Assembly (NCBI GenBank): GCA_018672315.1
Contig: CP076053.1
Location: 2,343,827-2,407,826, forward strand
Source of the DNA: Nocardioidaceae bacterium
GTDB lineage: Bacteria > Actinomycetota > Actinomycetes > Propionibacteriales > Nocardioidaceae
DNA length: 64,000 nt
Direction of reading: 5' to 3'
Shown: positions 46,002-55,400 of the stretch, one piece after another
Layout: every line of letters begins with the position of its first letter
How positions within the stretch are numbered: the stretch's first letter is position 1
Program-made: the position numbers and the translations under genes
The notes under the pieces: generated by a model
Told to the model about the DNA's origin: nothing
What the model saw: the letters and a program-made list of their open reading frames with translations, nothing else
Database searches by the model: none

Positions 46002-46173
46002 GGGAACGGCCCAGTTGACGGCTCACCTGTCTGCGGTGCATCCGCCGGCTTCGCGGTGCCGCTGACATGCTCGGTGACTTCTCGGCCTGACGTGTGCACC
46101 GCGAAGGACTGCGTTGTCCACAGTTCGTCGTCAGGGACGGTCCAGGACACGGCCTCTCACGCACCATGAGGCC
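46002..46173. repeat. Gap with inverted TCGCGGTGC/GCACCGCGA and flanking copies
   Basis: The 172-bp gap has TCGCGGTGC (46051) inverted against GCACCGCGA (46096). GTGCACCGCGA (46094) recurs after the next gene at 47175, and GCGGTGCA recurs at 46033 and 47114. The gene between them is thus framed by related short repeats. No gene is seen in the gap. Confidence 0.45.
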
Positions 46174-47151
46174 ATGTCCGATGCCTTCAGAGTCCTACGC
46201 CAGGGTCGGCTCCGGGTCCAAGCGCCGCTTCGCGTCGGGGACCCCGGGGGCCCGACACGGGGCAGTGCCTACGGCCCGAACTGGCGCCGCACCGGTGCGG
46301 GCCTCTTCGTGCCGCGCGACACTCCTCGCTCACCCGAGCAGCTCGTCGTCGAACGTGCCACACCGCTGCCGGACGGTGCCATGATCACCGGCTCGGCCGG
46401 CCTGCTCCTGCACGGCGCGTTGTTCTTCGCGTCGCCGGTTCCGGTCGACGTTCTCGTCCCACGGGCGCTCCACCCCCGCGTTCGGGGACACGTGCGCTGG
46501 CATCGCCGCTCAGCCCTGCCGCCCGCAGAGTTGATGGGTGGCTTGAGCGTGGTCCCCGCAGCAGAGGCCGCCGTGCACGAGGTCGTGCGCCTCGTCGACA
46601 CCGGACACCCCCGCGAAGCAGTGGTCGCCGTGGACATGACGGCAGCGGCGGGTCTGTGCACGGTGGAGGACATGAGACGGCTCGTCGACGGTCGCCGTCG
46701 GATGCCCACGCGCTTCGAGGTGCAGCGTGTGCTCGCCCTGGCTGACGGCGCCAGTGAGTCCCCACCCGAGACGAGGCTCCGCCTGTTGTGGGTGCTCGAC
46801 AGCGAGCTGCCGGAGCCGGTGGTGAACCGCTGGGTCCACGACCGGGACGGTCGACCGTTGGCAGTTCCGGATCTGCTGGAGCCCGAGAGCGGTCTGGTCG
46901 TCGAGTACGACGGCGGCGCCCACGCCGAGGTCGGACGTCGCACCCGTGACGCCGAGAAGGACGACCTCTACCGGGAGGTGGGACTCGAGCCGGTGAGGTT
47001 CACGGCGGTCGACATGCGTACGCCGGCCCGGGTGCTGCACCGGTTGGCTCGCGGGCATGCCAGGGCCCGCGCCTGGGTCAGACCCCGTGGTTGGGTGCTC
47101 GGTCCCAGCTTCCGCGGTGCACCTGTCAGCCCCAGCGGCCGGGTCGCCTGA
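46174..47151 (+). CDS. AbiEi-like N-terminal/Vsr- or DUF559-like PD-(D/E)XK protein
   Basis: The 325-residue protein matches a common but uncharacterised actinobacterial type. The N-terminal half (LRQGRLRVQAPLR; WRRTGAGLFVPRD; MITGSAGLLLHG) resembles AbiEi antitoxin-like transcriptional proteins. The C-terminal half has an Arg/Glu helix (PETRLRLLWVL), PDLLEPESGLVVEYDGG with acidic residues, then H at AHAEVG and DAEKDDLYREVGLEPVRF, as in Vsr/DUF559 nuclease folds. It may be an enzyme or a DNA-binding relic. The start at ATG 46174 lacks a strong ribosome site. Confidence 0.72.
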   Translation: MSDAFRVLRQGRLRVQAPLRVGDPGGPTRGSAYGPNWRRTGAGLFVPRDTPRSPEQLVVERATPLPDGAMITGSAGLLLHGALFFASPVPVDVLVPRALHPRVRGHVRWHRRSALPPAELMGGLSVVPAAEAAVHEVVRLVDTGHPREAVVAVDMTAAAGLCTVEDMRRLVDGRRRMPTRFEVQRVLALADGASESPPETRLRLLWVLDSELPEPVVNRWVHDRDGRPLAVPDLLEPESGLVVEYDGGAHAEVGRRTRDAEKDDLYREVGLEPVRFTAVDMRTPARVLHRLARGHARARAWVRPRGWVLGPSFRGAPVSPSGRVA

Positions 47152-47228
47152 CCCGCGCACCGCATCGCTGCCGAGTGCACCGCGACGGGGACGCCAGAGG
47201 CGTCGGCGCGAGGACTAGGGTCGGGCGC

Positions 47229-48035
47229 ATGACCTCCTACGACGGCTTCGACGCAGGCACAGCACCCGCCGGGGTGCAGACCGACGACCACGTGCTCGCC
47301 GCCTGGGCAGCGACACGGGCCGGGGCGCTGCTCGAGCAGGTGCGTACGCAGGGCCTCGAAGGTCGCGAGCTCAAGGACGCCGGTGACCGCGCCGCACACG
47401 AGTTCCTGATGAAGGTGCTGGCCGAGCACCGGCCCGACGACGCCGTGCTGAGCGAGGAGGGCAAGGACGACAAGGCCCGCCTCGACGCCGAACGCGTGTG
47501 GATCGTCGACCCCCTCGACGGAACCCGCGAGTTCTCCGAGCCGCCGCGCGAGGACTGGGCGATCCACGTCGCCCTGTGGCGGCGGGACGCCTCGGGCCGG
47601 GGCGAGCTCGCGGCAGGCGCCGTGGCGCAGCCGGGACTCGCCGCGACCTTCCACACCGGTGAGCCGCCGACCGTGCCGGCGCGACAGGTCGACGTGCCGC
47701 GCATCGCGGTCTCCCGCAGTCGACCGCCCGCCTTCGTCGAGGCGATGGTCGAGGCGATGGGCGGCGAGAAGGTGCCGATGGGGTCTGCCGGCGCGAAGGT
47801 GCTCTCGGTGGTGCGGGACGTCTCCGACGCCTACGTGCACGCCGGTGGCCAGTTCGAGTGGGACTCGGCCGCCCCGGTGGCAGTCGCTCGCGCCGCGGGA
47901 CTGTTCACCAGCCGCGTCGACGGCTCACCGCTGAAGTACAACCAGGACGACGTCTACCTGCCGGACCTGATCGTCTGCCGGCCCGAGCTGAGCGAGCGCA
48001 TCCTCGCCTTCATCGCCGAGCACGGCACCGACTGA
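47229..48035 (+). CDS. cysQ: 3'(2'),5'-bisphosphate nucleotidase / inositol-phosphatase fold (CysQ-type)
   Basis: CysQ removes the 3'-phosphate of PAP/PAPS, protecting cells during sulfate assimilation. The 268-residue protein has the metal-site phrases LSEEGKDD and WIVDPLDGTREFSEPP, and QFEWDSAAPVAVARAAGL near the end. The motif DPLDGTREF favours CysQ over inositol monophosphatase. The ATG at 47229 stands seven bases after TAGGGT, without ribosome site, in a 16-base stretch repeated at the NYN gene start. Confidence 0.88.
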   Translation: MTSYDGFDAGTAPAGVQTDDHVLAAWAATRAGALLEQVRTQGLEGRELKDAGDRAAHEFLMKVLAEHRPDDAVLSEEGKDDKARLDAERVWIVDPLDGTREFSEPPREDWAIHVALWRRDASGRGELAAGAVAQPGLAATFHTGEPPTVPARQVDVPRIAVSRSRPPAFVEAMVEAMGGEKVPMGSAGAKVLSVVRDVSDAYVHAGGQFEWDSAAPVAVARAAGLFTSRVDGSPLKYNQDDVYLPDLIVCRPELSERILAFIAEHGTD

Positions 48036-48090
48036 GGGGTCCCACCCGCACGTGCTGGTTGCGACCCGTGCCCACCGGGAAGCAACGAGG

Positions 48091-48747
48091 ATGACCTCTT
48101 CACCCACGCACACCCCGGCCGACGCCCGCATCCGCACCGTGCTCTTCGACTGCGACGGAGTGCTCCAGGCCGTCGCGGGCGGCCGCGGGAGCCGCTTCCA
48201 CCACGTGCTGTCCGAGGACGAGTCCGACGAGCTCGAGGACCTCATCGGCGAGGCCCAGCTGCCGGCGCAGTACGACCTGCGCGACTTCCACGAGGTCATC
48301 ACCGGGCTCGTCACGGCCCGCGGCTGGGACGTGGACCCCGAGGAGATCGTGCGGGTGCACGTCGACATCGAGCTGCACGAGCCCGGCCACGAGATCCGTG
48401 CCGAGCTCCGCGACGCGGGCGTGCACGTCGGGATCGCGACGAACCAGCACCGCCGGCGGGCCGAGCACATGCGCACCGGGCTCGGGTACGACGACATGGT
48501 CGACGTGTCCTTCTACTCCTGCGACCTCGGCTACGCGAAGCCCGACCCGCGCTTCTTCGGCTCGATCCTCGAGCAGCTCGACCAGCCCGGTGAGCAGGTG
48601 CTGTTCATCGACGACCGGCTCTACCACGTCGAGTCGGCCCGGTCGGTCGGCTTGAACGCCGTGCACTGGCACTACGAGGACGGTGCCGACGCGTTGCGTC
48701 GTGAGCTCGCCGCGTACGACCTGCCCGTCGAGGCGCCTGCCTCCTAG
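48091..48747 (+). CDS. HAD-superfamily hydrolase (epoxide hydrolase N-terminal/phosphatase type)
   Basis: The 218-residue protein has HAD motifs VLFDCDGVLQAVAG, GIATNQHRRR, a lysine in GYAKPDPRFFGSILEQL and VLFIDDRLYHVESARSVGLNAVHW. It is probably a small-molecule phosphatase. The start at ATG 48091 is chosen over GTG 48052 because GGGA precedes it and the motif lies at a normal distance. The stop overlaps the stop of the facing membrane gene by three bases. Confidence 0.82.
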   Translation: MTSSPTHTPADARIRTVLFDCDGVLQAVAGGRGSRFHHVLSEDESDELEDLIGEAQLPAQYDLRDFHEVITGLVTARGWDVDPEEIVRVHVDIELHEPGHEIRAELRDAGVHVGIATNQHRRRAEHMRTGLGYDDMVDVSFYSCDLGYAKPDPRFFGSILEQLDQPGEQVLFIDDRLYHVESARSVGLNAVHWHYEDGADALRRELAAYDLPVEAPAS

Positions 48748-49328
48748 CGGCGGAACTCGGGCTCCGCCCCGACCCGGTAGAGCCAGAGCAGCGCCGCGAG
48801 GAGCAGCACCAGGACGGCGACGACGACCACCACGAGCAGCGCGGCGGAGCCGCCGGACACGGTCGTCTGCTCGACCGGCGCGAAGAGCGCCGAGGCGGCG
48901 CCGATGACCGCGGCGAGCGCGGCGCCCGCGAGCGCGACCAGGGCGATGCGGCGCGTCCTCTCGCGGGCGGTGAGAGCTGCGACGCCGAGCAGCACCCCGG
49001 CTTCGACGGCGACCGTGGTCAGGGTGTCGAGGAGGCTCGCGGCCCGGGCCGCGGCCCCGTCGAGCAGGTCGACGGAGGAGAGCAGCAGCAGCGAGAGGGG
49101 CACCAGGGCGATCGCCGTCCCGTAGGCGACCGAGAACCCGGGATGGCGCCCCCGCAGCGGGGCGAGACCGATCACGACGAGCACCCAGCCGATCGGGTCC
49201 GGCAGCAGGTCGAACCCGTCGGCGCGCAGGTCGGCGATCACGACCAGGAAGCCGATCACCACCAGCGTCAGCGGGCGGGCGCGCTCCCCGCCACCGGGGG
49301 GCGCGCTGTCGTACGCGGGCCCGCTCAC
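48744..49328 (-). CDS. Predicted membrane protein
   Basis: The 194-residue protein has five or six hydrophobic helices (PLTLVVIGFLVVIADL; IGWVLVVIGLAPL; VPLSLLLLSSVDLL; TAVEAGVLLGVAALTA-like; VVVVAVLVLLLAALLWLYRV). I do not recognise the family. GTG 49328 overlaps the stop of the upstream NYN gene (GTGA), so the two are coupled. Confidence 0.75.
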   Translation of the reverse strand: MSGPAYDSAPPGGGERARPLTLVVIGFLVVIADLRADGFDLLPDPIGWVLVVIGLAPLRGRHPGFSVAYGTAIALVPLSLLLLSSVDLLDGAAARAASLLDTLTTVAVEAGVLLGVAALTARERTRRIALVALAGAALAAVIGAASALFAPVEQTTVSGGSAALLVVVVVAVLVLLLAALLWLYRVGAEPEFRR

Positions 49329-50278
49329 GGCTTGCCTGCGACGCGCACCCACAGCTGGGGGAAGTCGTTCGCGTCCGGCACCTCCTTGACCTCGACCCAG
49401 TCGAGGTCGCCGACCAGCACCGACAGCCGCGGGTAGCCGTAGTTGCGCGGGTCGAAGGAGGAGTGGCGCTTGTTGACGTAGGAGCCGACCTGACCCAGCG
49501 ACGCCCATCCGGACTCCTTGGCCGTGCCCTCGATGGCGGGCTGCAGGAGCTCCTCGATCGCAGGGAACTCCTCGTCCTCGGAGGAGTCCTCGAGCTCGTC
49601 CACGTCGTCGTCGACGTCCTCGACGGGATCCGGTTCGGGCGCCTGCTTCGTCTTGCCCCGCGTACGCCGCGAGACCGTGGTCGTGGCCCTGGACTCGTCA
49701 CCGGACTCGTCGCCGGACGTGTCCTGCGGCTCGGTCTCCTGCACCTCGACGGTGGGCTCGGTGTCGGCCTTCTTCTTGGCCCCACCCTTGCCGCGGCGCG
49801 ACCCTCCGCCACCTCCGCCGGTCGGCTTGGCGGACCCGCCGCCGAGCACCTCGGCGAAGATGAACTTGTCGCACGCGGCGATGAAGGGACCGGGGGTCTT
49901 GCGCTGGCCGAGGCCGTAGACGGTCTTGCCCGACTCACGCAGCCGCGTCGCGAGGCGCGTGAAGTCGGAGTCGGAGGAGACGATGCAGAATCCGTCGAGG
50001 TCTGCTGCGTAGAGCAGGTCCATCGCGTCGATGATCATCGCGGAGTCCGTGGCGTTCTTGCCCGTGGTGTACGCGAACTGCTGCATCGGCGTGATCGCGT
50101 TCTCGTTGAGCTGCTTCTTCCAGCCGCCCAGGCGCGTGGTCGTCCAGTCGCCGTACGCCCGCTTCACCGTCAACGTGCCGTACTTCGCCAGCTCGGCGAG
50201 CATCGCGGAGGTGAGGCTGGCCTGGGCGTTGTCGGCGTCGATGAGGACGGCGAGACGCATGTTGTCGGAGCTGGACAT
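49325..50278 (-). CDS. NYN-domain ribonuclease with OST-HTH/LOTUS domain
   Basis: The 317-residue protein begins with a NYN/PIN-like nuclease (LAVLIDADNAQASLTSAML; VKRAYGDWTTTRLGGW; DSAMIIDAMDLLYAADLDGFCIVSSDSDFTRLATRL) holding the acidic metal sites. An acidic, low-complexity linker with Gly/Lys stretches follows. Near the C-terminus is an OST-HTH-like domain (GWASLGQVGSYVNKRHSSFDPRNYGYPRLSVLVGDL), a predicted RNA-binding LOTUS domain. It is probably an RNase acting on specific RNA. The ATG at 50278 sits seven bases after TAGGGT. Confidence 0.9.
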   Translation of the reverse strand: MSSSDNMRLAVLIDADNAQASLTSAMLAELAKYGTLTVKRAYGDWTTTRLGGWKKQLNENAITPMQQFAYTTGKNATDSAMIIDAMDLLYAADLDGFCIVSSDSDFTRLATRLRESGKTVYGLGQRKTPGPFIAACDKFIFAEVLGGGSAKPTGGGGGGSRRGKGGAKKKADTEPTVEVQETEPQDTSGDESGDESRATTTVSRRTRGKTKQAPEPDPVEDVDDDVDELEDSSEDEEFPAIEELLQPAIEGTAKESGWASLGQVGSYVNKRHSSFDPRNYGYPRLSVLVGDLDWVEVKEVPDANDFPQLWVRVAGKP

Positions 50279-50344
50279 GCGCCCGACCCTACGGCCAGCC
50301 GCCGGAGGACGCGCGTGCGCGGCGTGCTCGGGTAGGAAGGTCCC

Positions 50345-51280
50345 ATGGCGAGCAAGAGCCCCGCGATCGAGCTCGAGGTCGACGACAAGGTCGTACGCCT
50401 CTCGAACCCCGACCGTGTCTACTTCTCCGAACGCGGTGAGACCAAGCTCGACCTCGCCCGCTACTACCTGAGTGTCGGCGACGGCATCGTCAACGCCATG
50501 CGCGAGCGTCCCTGCATGATGCACCGCTTCCCGGACGGGGTCGACGGCGAGAAGGTGCACCAGAAGCGGCTGCCCCGCGGCGCCCCGCCGTGGATGGAGA
50601 CGGTGCGGGTGCACTTCCCGCGCTACGACCGGTACGCCGACGAGCTGTGCGTCACCGAGCTCGCGCAGGTGATCTGGGCCATCCAGATGTCCACCGTGGA
50701 GTTCCACCCCTGGAACAGCCGCCGCGCCGACGTCGAGAAGCCCGACGAGTGGCGCATCGACCTGGACCCGGGGGAGGAGTGCGACTGGGCCACGGTGCAG
50801 CGCGTCACCCACGTCGTGCACGACCTGCTGCGCGAGCTGGGCGCGGTCGGCTTCCCGAAGACCTCGGGAGGCACCGGCATGCACGTGTACGTCCGCATCA
50901 GCCCCGACCACGGGTTCGACGACGTACGCCGCGCGGCCATCGCGTTCGGCCGGGAGGTGGAGCGGCGTACGCCCGAGGACGTCACCACCGCGTGGTGGCG
51001 CAAGGACCGCGACCCGACCAAGCTCTTCGTCGACGGCAACCAGAACGCACGCGACCACACGATCGCGGCGGCGTACTCGGTGCGCGGCAACCCCCGCGGC
51101 ACCGTGTCCACGCCGATCCGGTGGAGCGAGGTCGACGACGTCGAGCCCGACGACTTCACCATCGCCACCGTGCCGGGCCGGTACGCCGAGATCGGTGACC
51201 TGCACGCCGACATCGATGACCACGTCTTCGACATCGCGCCACTGCTGCAGTGGGCCGACCGCGACGAGGTCGACGGGTGA
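50345..51280 (+). CDS. Second LigD-type polymerase/primase
   Basis: The 311-residue AEP protein has the LigD-polymerase features DDKVVRLSNPDRVYFSERG, PCMMHRFPDGV, RIDLDPGEE, KTSGGTGMHVYVRI and FVDGNQNARDHTIAAAYSVR. It differs in sequence from the protein at 8520, so the two are paralogues. It stands apart from any ligase. The ATG at 50345 lies six bases after TAGGAA. The GTGA overlap couples it to a lipoprotein gene, an odd partner. Confidence 0.9.
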   Translation: MASKSPAIELEVDDKVVRLSNPDRVYFSERGETKLDLARYYLSVGDGIVNAMRERPCMMHRFPDGVDGEKVHQKRLPRGAPPWMETVRVHFPRYDRYADELCVTELAQVIWAIQMSTVEFHPWNSRRADVEKPDEWRIDLDPGEECDWATVQRVTHVVHDLLRELGAVGFPKTSGGTGMHVYVRISPDHGFDDVRRAAIAFGREVERRTPEDVTTAWWRKDRDPTKLFVDGNQNARDHTIAAAYSVRGNPRGTVSTPIRWSEVDDVEPDDFTIATVPGRYAEIGDLHADIDDHVFDIAPLLQWADRDEVDG

Positions 51281-51795
51281 GCGCTCGACGGCTTGCCTCG
51301 GCAGGCGTCCTTGCGCTCGGCACTCTCACTGCGTGCTCCGCGTCGTCGGAGGTGCCGTCGGACTGGTCGCGGGTCACCTTCGACGGCGGCTCGCTGTCGC
51401 TTCCTCCGACCAGCACCACGGACGTGCGACCGCGCGGGGACGCGCTGCTCAGTCGGGGGCTGGTCGTCGACGGTCGGACCATGGGGCGCCTCGACGTCTT
51501 CCGCGAGGAACTGCCGAGCACCGAAGTCGCCCTGCCTGCTGACGCCGTCGCAGCCTGCCCGGGCACGGGCGAAGCCCGCTCGGAGGAGCTGAGGCCGGGG
51601 CTCGACAGCCTCAATGTCTTCGACGCGCGTGCACCAGGGGACGGTGCCGCCGTCGAGGACGACACGGTCGTGTGCGCCAGCTTCGGGCGCGACAGTGACG
51701 AGCGGACCATCCAGGTCGTCGTGCAGGGCTCAGACGACGTGGTCGATGAGTCGCTGTGGCGCCCCATCGTCTCCTCGGTCCGCCTGGACGGATGA
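51277..51795 (+). CDS. Predicted lipoprotein, unknown family
   Basis: The 172-residue product has a signal peptide and lipobox at about residue 16-19 (LGTLTACSASSEV). A beta-rich body (DWSRVTFDGGSLSLPPTSTTD; RLDVFREEL; DDTVVCASFGRDSD) follows. No family is recognised. GTG 51277 overlaps the polymerase stop. Confidence 0.7.
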   Translation: MSARRLASAGVLALGTLTACSASSEVPSDWSRVTFDGGSLSLPPTSTTDVRPRGDALLSRGLVVDGRTMGRLDVFREELPSTEVALPADAVAACPGTGEARSEELRPGLDSLNVFDARAPGDGAAVEDDTVVCASFGRDSDERTIQVVVQGSDDVVDESLWRPIVSSVRLDG

Positions 51796-51914
51796 GGCTC
51801 GGACCACAAGAACAGGTGCGATCGTCGAATTGGCCCCGCTGAGGCCTTACGCCGGCGTTCGGTCCTGTCGCTGTGGTCGGCCCTCGACGGGGCGAGTCGT
51901 GCGATCCTGCGGGC

Positions 51915-52346
51915 ATGGGGATGTGGCCGGTCGTCCGGGCGGGCCTGCGATGGGCTGCGGCGGCGGTGCTGTCGGGTGTGGTCGCGACCGGCGCCTTCTA
52001 CGCGAGCGTGATCGTCTACTTCGCGTACGCCGGCACCGACGTGTCCGCTCCGTCCATCTCGGGCGCGGCGGCCACGGTGTGGCTCCTGCTGCTGTGGTCG
52101 TCGGCCGGCGCTGTCGTCGCCGCCGGCTGGGTCGCCATCGGTCGTCCCGTCCTGGCGAGGTGGGTGGGCCTCGCGGTCGCAGCCCCCTGGCTCCTCGAGA
52201 TAGGCGTGATCTTCTGCGCCGTGCCCTCAGGCGCCTTCGCTGCGGCCGTGCTCGTCGTCTCCCGCCTCATGCGCCACAGCAACCGCGACGTCACCGCGGC
52301 CCGCGAGCTCGCATCGACGGACTTCTGGGCCTACCCGCGGCGGTGA
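51915..52346 (+). CDS. Small four-helix membrane protein
   Basis: This 143-residue product has four hydrophobic helices (AAAAVLSGVVATGAFYASVIVYFAY; TVWLLLLWSSAGAVVAAGWVAI; WVGLAVAAPWLLEIGVIFCAV; AFAAAVLVVSRLM). Family unknown. The ATG at 51915 is preceded by GATCCT six bases upstream, while a GTG at 51873 would add 14 residues. It lies 119 bp after the lipoprotein gene. Confidence 0.65.
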   Translation: MGMWPVVRAGLRWAAAAVLSGVVATGAFYASVIVYFAYAGTDVSAPSISGAAATVWLLLLWSSAGAVVAAGWVAIGRPVLARWVGLAVAAPWLLEIGVIFCAVPSGAFAAAVLVVSRLMRHSNRDVTAARELASTDFWAYPRR

Positions 52347-52361
52347 CCTCGGTCGCAGGAG

Positions 52362-52390
52362 TTCGCCGGGACGGCAGCGCGACCTAGAAT
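52362..52390 (+). promoter_or_regulatory. Candidate mfd promoter
   Basis: TTCGCC (52362) and TAGAAT (52385) are separated by 17 bp. TAGAAT is the best -10 seen in the window. The TTG start lies 85 bases downstream, leaving a leader with a hairpin at 52401-52424. Confidence 0.55.
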
Positions 52391-52400
52391 CGAGACCACA

Positions 52401-52424
52401 CCCCCTGCCGATCTCGGCCGGGGG
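52401..52424 (+). promoter_or_regulatory. Leader hairpin before mfd
   Basis: CCCCC-T-GCCGA, loop TC, TCGGC-C-GGGGG makes a near-perfect stem with a single T/C mismatch, followed by TCTGCG. It could act as attenuator or stabiliser. Role inferred only. Confidence 0.4.
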
Positions 52425-52474
52425 TCTGCGTGCGTGCCGTGCACGTCTCCGAGGCAAGCCGTGAAGGAACCCTG

Positions 52475-55400
52475 TTGAGCCTGACCGCCCTGTCCGACCT
52501 CGTCCTCACCGACCGCGCGCTGGAGGCCTCCCTCGCAGAGCTGCGCGCAGGTGAGGCCGCAACCCTCGACCTCACCGCACCCGAGGCGCTGCGTCCCTTC
52601 GCGGTCGCCGGCCTCGTCGAGGCAGGGCGCACCGTGCTCGCCGTGACGGCGACCACGCGCGAGGCGGAGGACCTCGTCACCGTGCTCGGCGACTTCGTCG
52701 ACCCGGACACGATCGCCCACTTCCCGAGCTGGGAGACCCTGCCCCACGAGCGGCTGAGCCCCCGCAGCGACACCGTCGGACGTCGCCTGGCGGTGCTCCG
52801 TCGCCTCGCTCACCCCGGTGAGGCCGAGGGCACGGGTCCGCTGCGGGTGGTCGTCGCGCCGGTCCGGTCGGTGCTCCAGCCGCAGGTCAGGGGACTGGCC
52901 GACCTGGAGCCCGTCGAGCTCGCGGTCGGACAGCCGGCCGACCTCGACGACACGGTGCGGGCACTTACCGCCGCGGCGTACACCCGGGTCGACCTGGTCG
53001 AGAAGCGCGGCGAGTTCGCCGTGCGCGGCGGCCTCGTCGACATCTTCCCGCCGACCGAGGAGCACCCGCTGCGGGTGGAGTTCTGGGGCGACGACGTCGA
53101 GGAGATCCGCGCGTTCTCCGTCGCCGACCAGCGCACGCTCGAGACCCGGCCCCGGGTCTGGGCGCCGCCGTGCCGCGAGCTGCTGCTGACCGACGAGGTA
53201 CGCCAGGCCGCGCGCGAGCTCGGCACGAAGCACCCCGAGCTCGCCGAGATCACCGACAAGATGGCCGAGGGCATCGCGGTCGAGGGCATGGAGTCGCTCG
53301 CCCCCGCGCTCGTCGAGGACATGGAGCTGCTCGTCGACCTCATGCCCGACGACGCCGCCGTGCTGCTGATGGACCCCGAGCGCGCCCGTCGTCGTGCCGA
53401 GGACCTGGTCGCGACCTCCGAGGAGTTCCTCTCCGCCTCGTGGGCGGTCGCCGCGGGCGGGGGAGAGGCACCCGTGGACCTGCAGGCCGCCTCGTACCGG
53501 AGCCTCGGCGACGTGCGCGAGCACACGCTGGGCACAGGGCGTACGTGGTGGTCGCTGAGCCCGTTCGGGATCGACGGGGAGGACCTCGGCGAGCTCGCCG
53601 GCCCGGCCGACGGGATGCGCGGCGTCGAGTCGCGCACGCCCCAGGTCGCCGCCGTCGACCCCTACCGTGGCGACGTCGAGAAGGCCGTCGCCGACGTGCG
53701 CCGCTGGCTCGGTGAGGGCCGCAAGGTCGTGCTGGTGCATCAGGGTCACGGCCCGGCCGAGCGCATGAAGGAGCTGCTCGCCGACCGCGACGTGCCGGCC
53801 CGGCTCGTCAAGGACCTCGGCCGCACCGCGCAGATCCCGCCGGGTGTCGCCGTCGTCGGCACCGGTTGCCTCGAGCACGGTCTCGTCGCCGAGCGCGCGG
53901 AGCTGGTCGTCCTCACCGGCGACGACATCACCGGGCAGAAGTCCTCCACCAAGGACATGCGCAAGATGCCTGCGCGGCGCAAGAAGCAGATCGACCCGCT
54001 GGAGCTCACCAAGGGCGACTACGTGGTGCACGAGCAGCACGGCGTGGGCCGGTTCGTGGAGATGCGGCAGCGCGAGATGCACGGGGCGACGCGGGAGTAC
54101 CTCGTGCTCGAGTACGGCTCCTCCAAGCGGGGTGCCCCGCCGGACACCCTCATGGTCCCTGCCGACACGCTGGACCAGGTCACCCGCTACGTCGGCGGCG
54201 AGCAGCCCTCGCTGGACCGACTCGGCGGCGGCGACTGGACCAAGCGCAAGAACCGCGCGCGTCGCGCGGTCAAGGAGATCGCGGCCGAGCTGATCAAGCT
54301 GTACGCCGCCCGGCAGGCCAGCAAGGGGTACGCCTTCGGGGCCGACACCCCCTGGCAGCGCGAGCTCGAGGACGCCTTCCCCTTCGTCGAGACCCCCGAC
54401 CAGCTCTCGACGGTCGACGAGGTCAAGGCCGACATGCAGCAGATCGTGCCGATGGACCGGCTCGTGTGCGGCGACGTCGGCTACGGCAAGACCGAGATCG
54501 CGGTGCGGGCGGCCTTCAAGGCGGTGCAGGACGGCAAGCAGGTCGTCGTGCTGGTGCCGACCACGCTGCTGGTCACCCAGCACTTCTCGACCTTCTCCGA
54601 GCGCATGGCCGGCTTCCCGGTGAACCTGCGCGCGCTCAGCCGCTTCCAGTCCGAGAAGGAGTCCGCCGCGGTCATGGCGGGCCTGGCCGACGGCACCGTC
54701 GACATCGTCATCGGCACCCACCGGCTGCTGAACCCCGACGTGCGCCTCAAGGACCTCGGCCTCATCATCGTCGACGAGGAGCAGCGCTTCGGTGTCGAGC
54801 ATAAGGAGCAGATGAAGCGTCTGCGCACGAGCGTGGACGTGCTCGCCATGAGCGCCACGCCGATCCCGCGCACCCTGGAGATGGCCATCACCGGCATCCG
54901 GGAGATGTCGACGATCGCCACACCGCCGGAGGAGCGGCACCCCGTGCTCACCTACGTCGGGGCGTACGAGGACCGTCAGGTCATCGCCGCCGTGCGCCGC
55001 GAGCTGCTGCGCGACGGGCAGGTCTTCTTCATCCACAACCGGGTGCAGTCGATCGACAAGGCTGCGGCCCGGATCCGGGAGCTCGTGCCCGAGGCGCGCG
55101 TCGCGACGGCGCACGGCCAGATGGGTGAGGCGCAGCTCGAGGAGGTCATGGTCGGCTTCTGGGAGAAGAAGTTCGACGTGCTGGTGTGCACGACCATCGT
55201 GGAGTCGGGCCTGGACGTCTCCAACGCGAACACGATGATCATCGAGCGCTCCGACACCCTCGGGCTCTCCCAGCTGCACCAGCTGCGCGGCCGGGTGGGC
55301 CGTGGTCGAGAGCGGGCGTACGGGTACTTCCTCTACCCGGCCGACAAGCCCCTGACCGAGACCGCCCACGAGCGCCTCGCGACGCTGGCCCAGCACTCCG

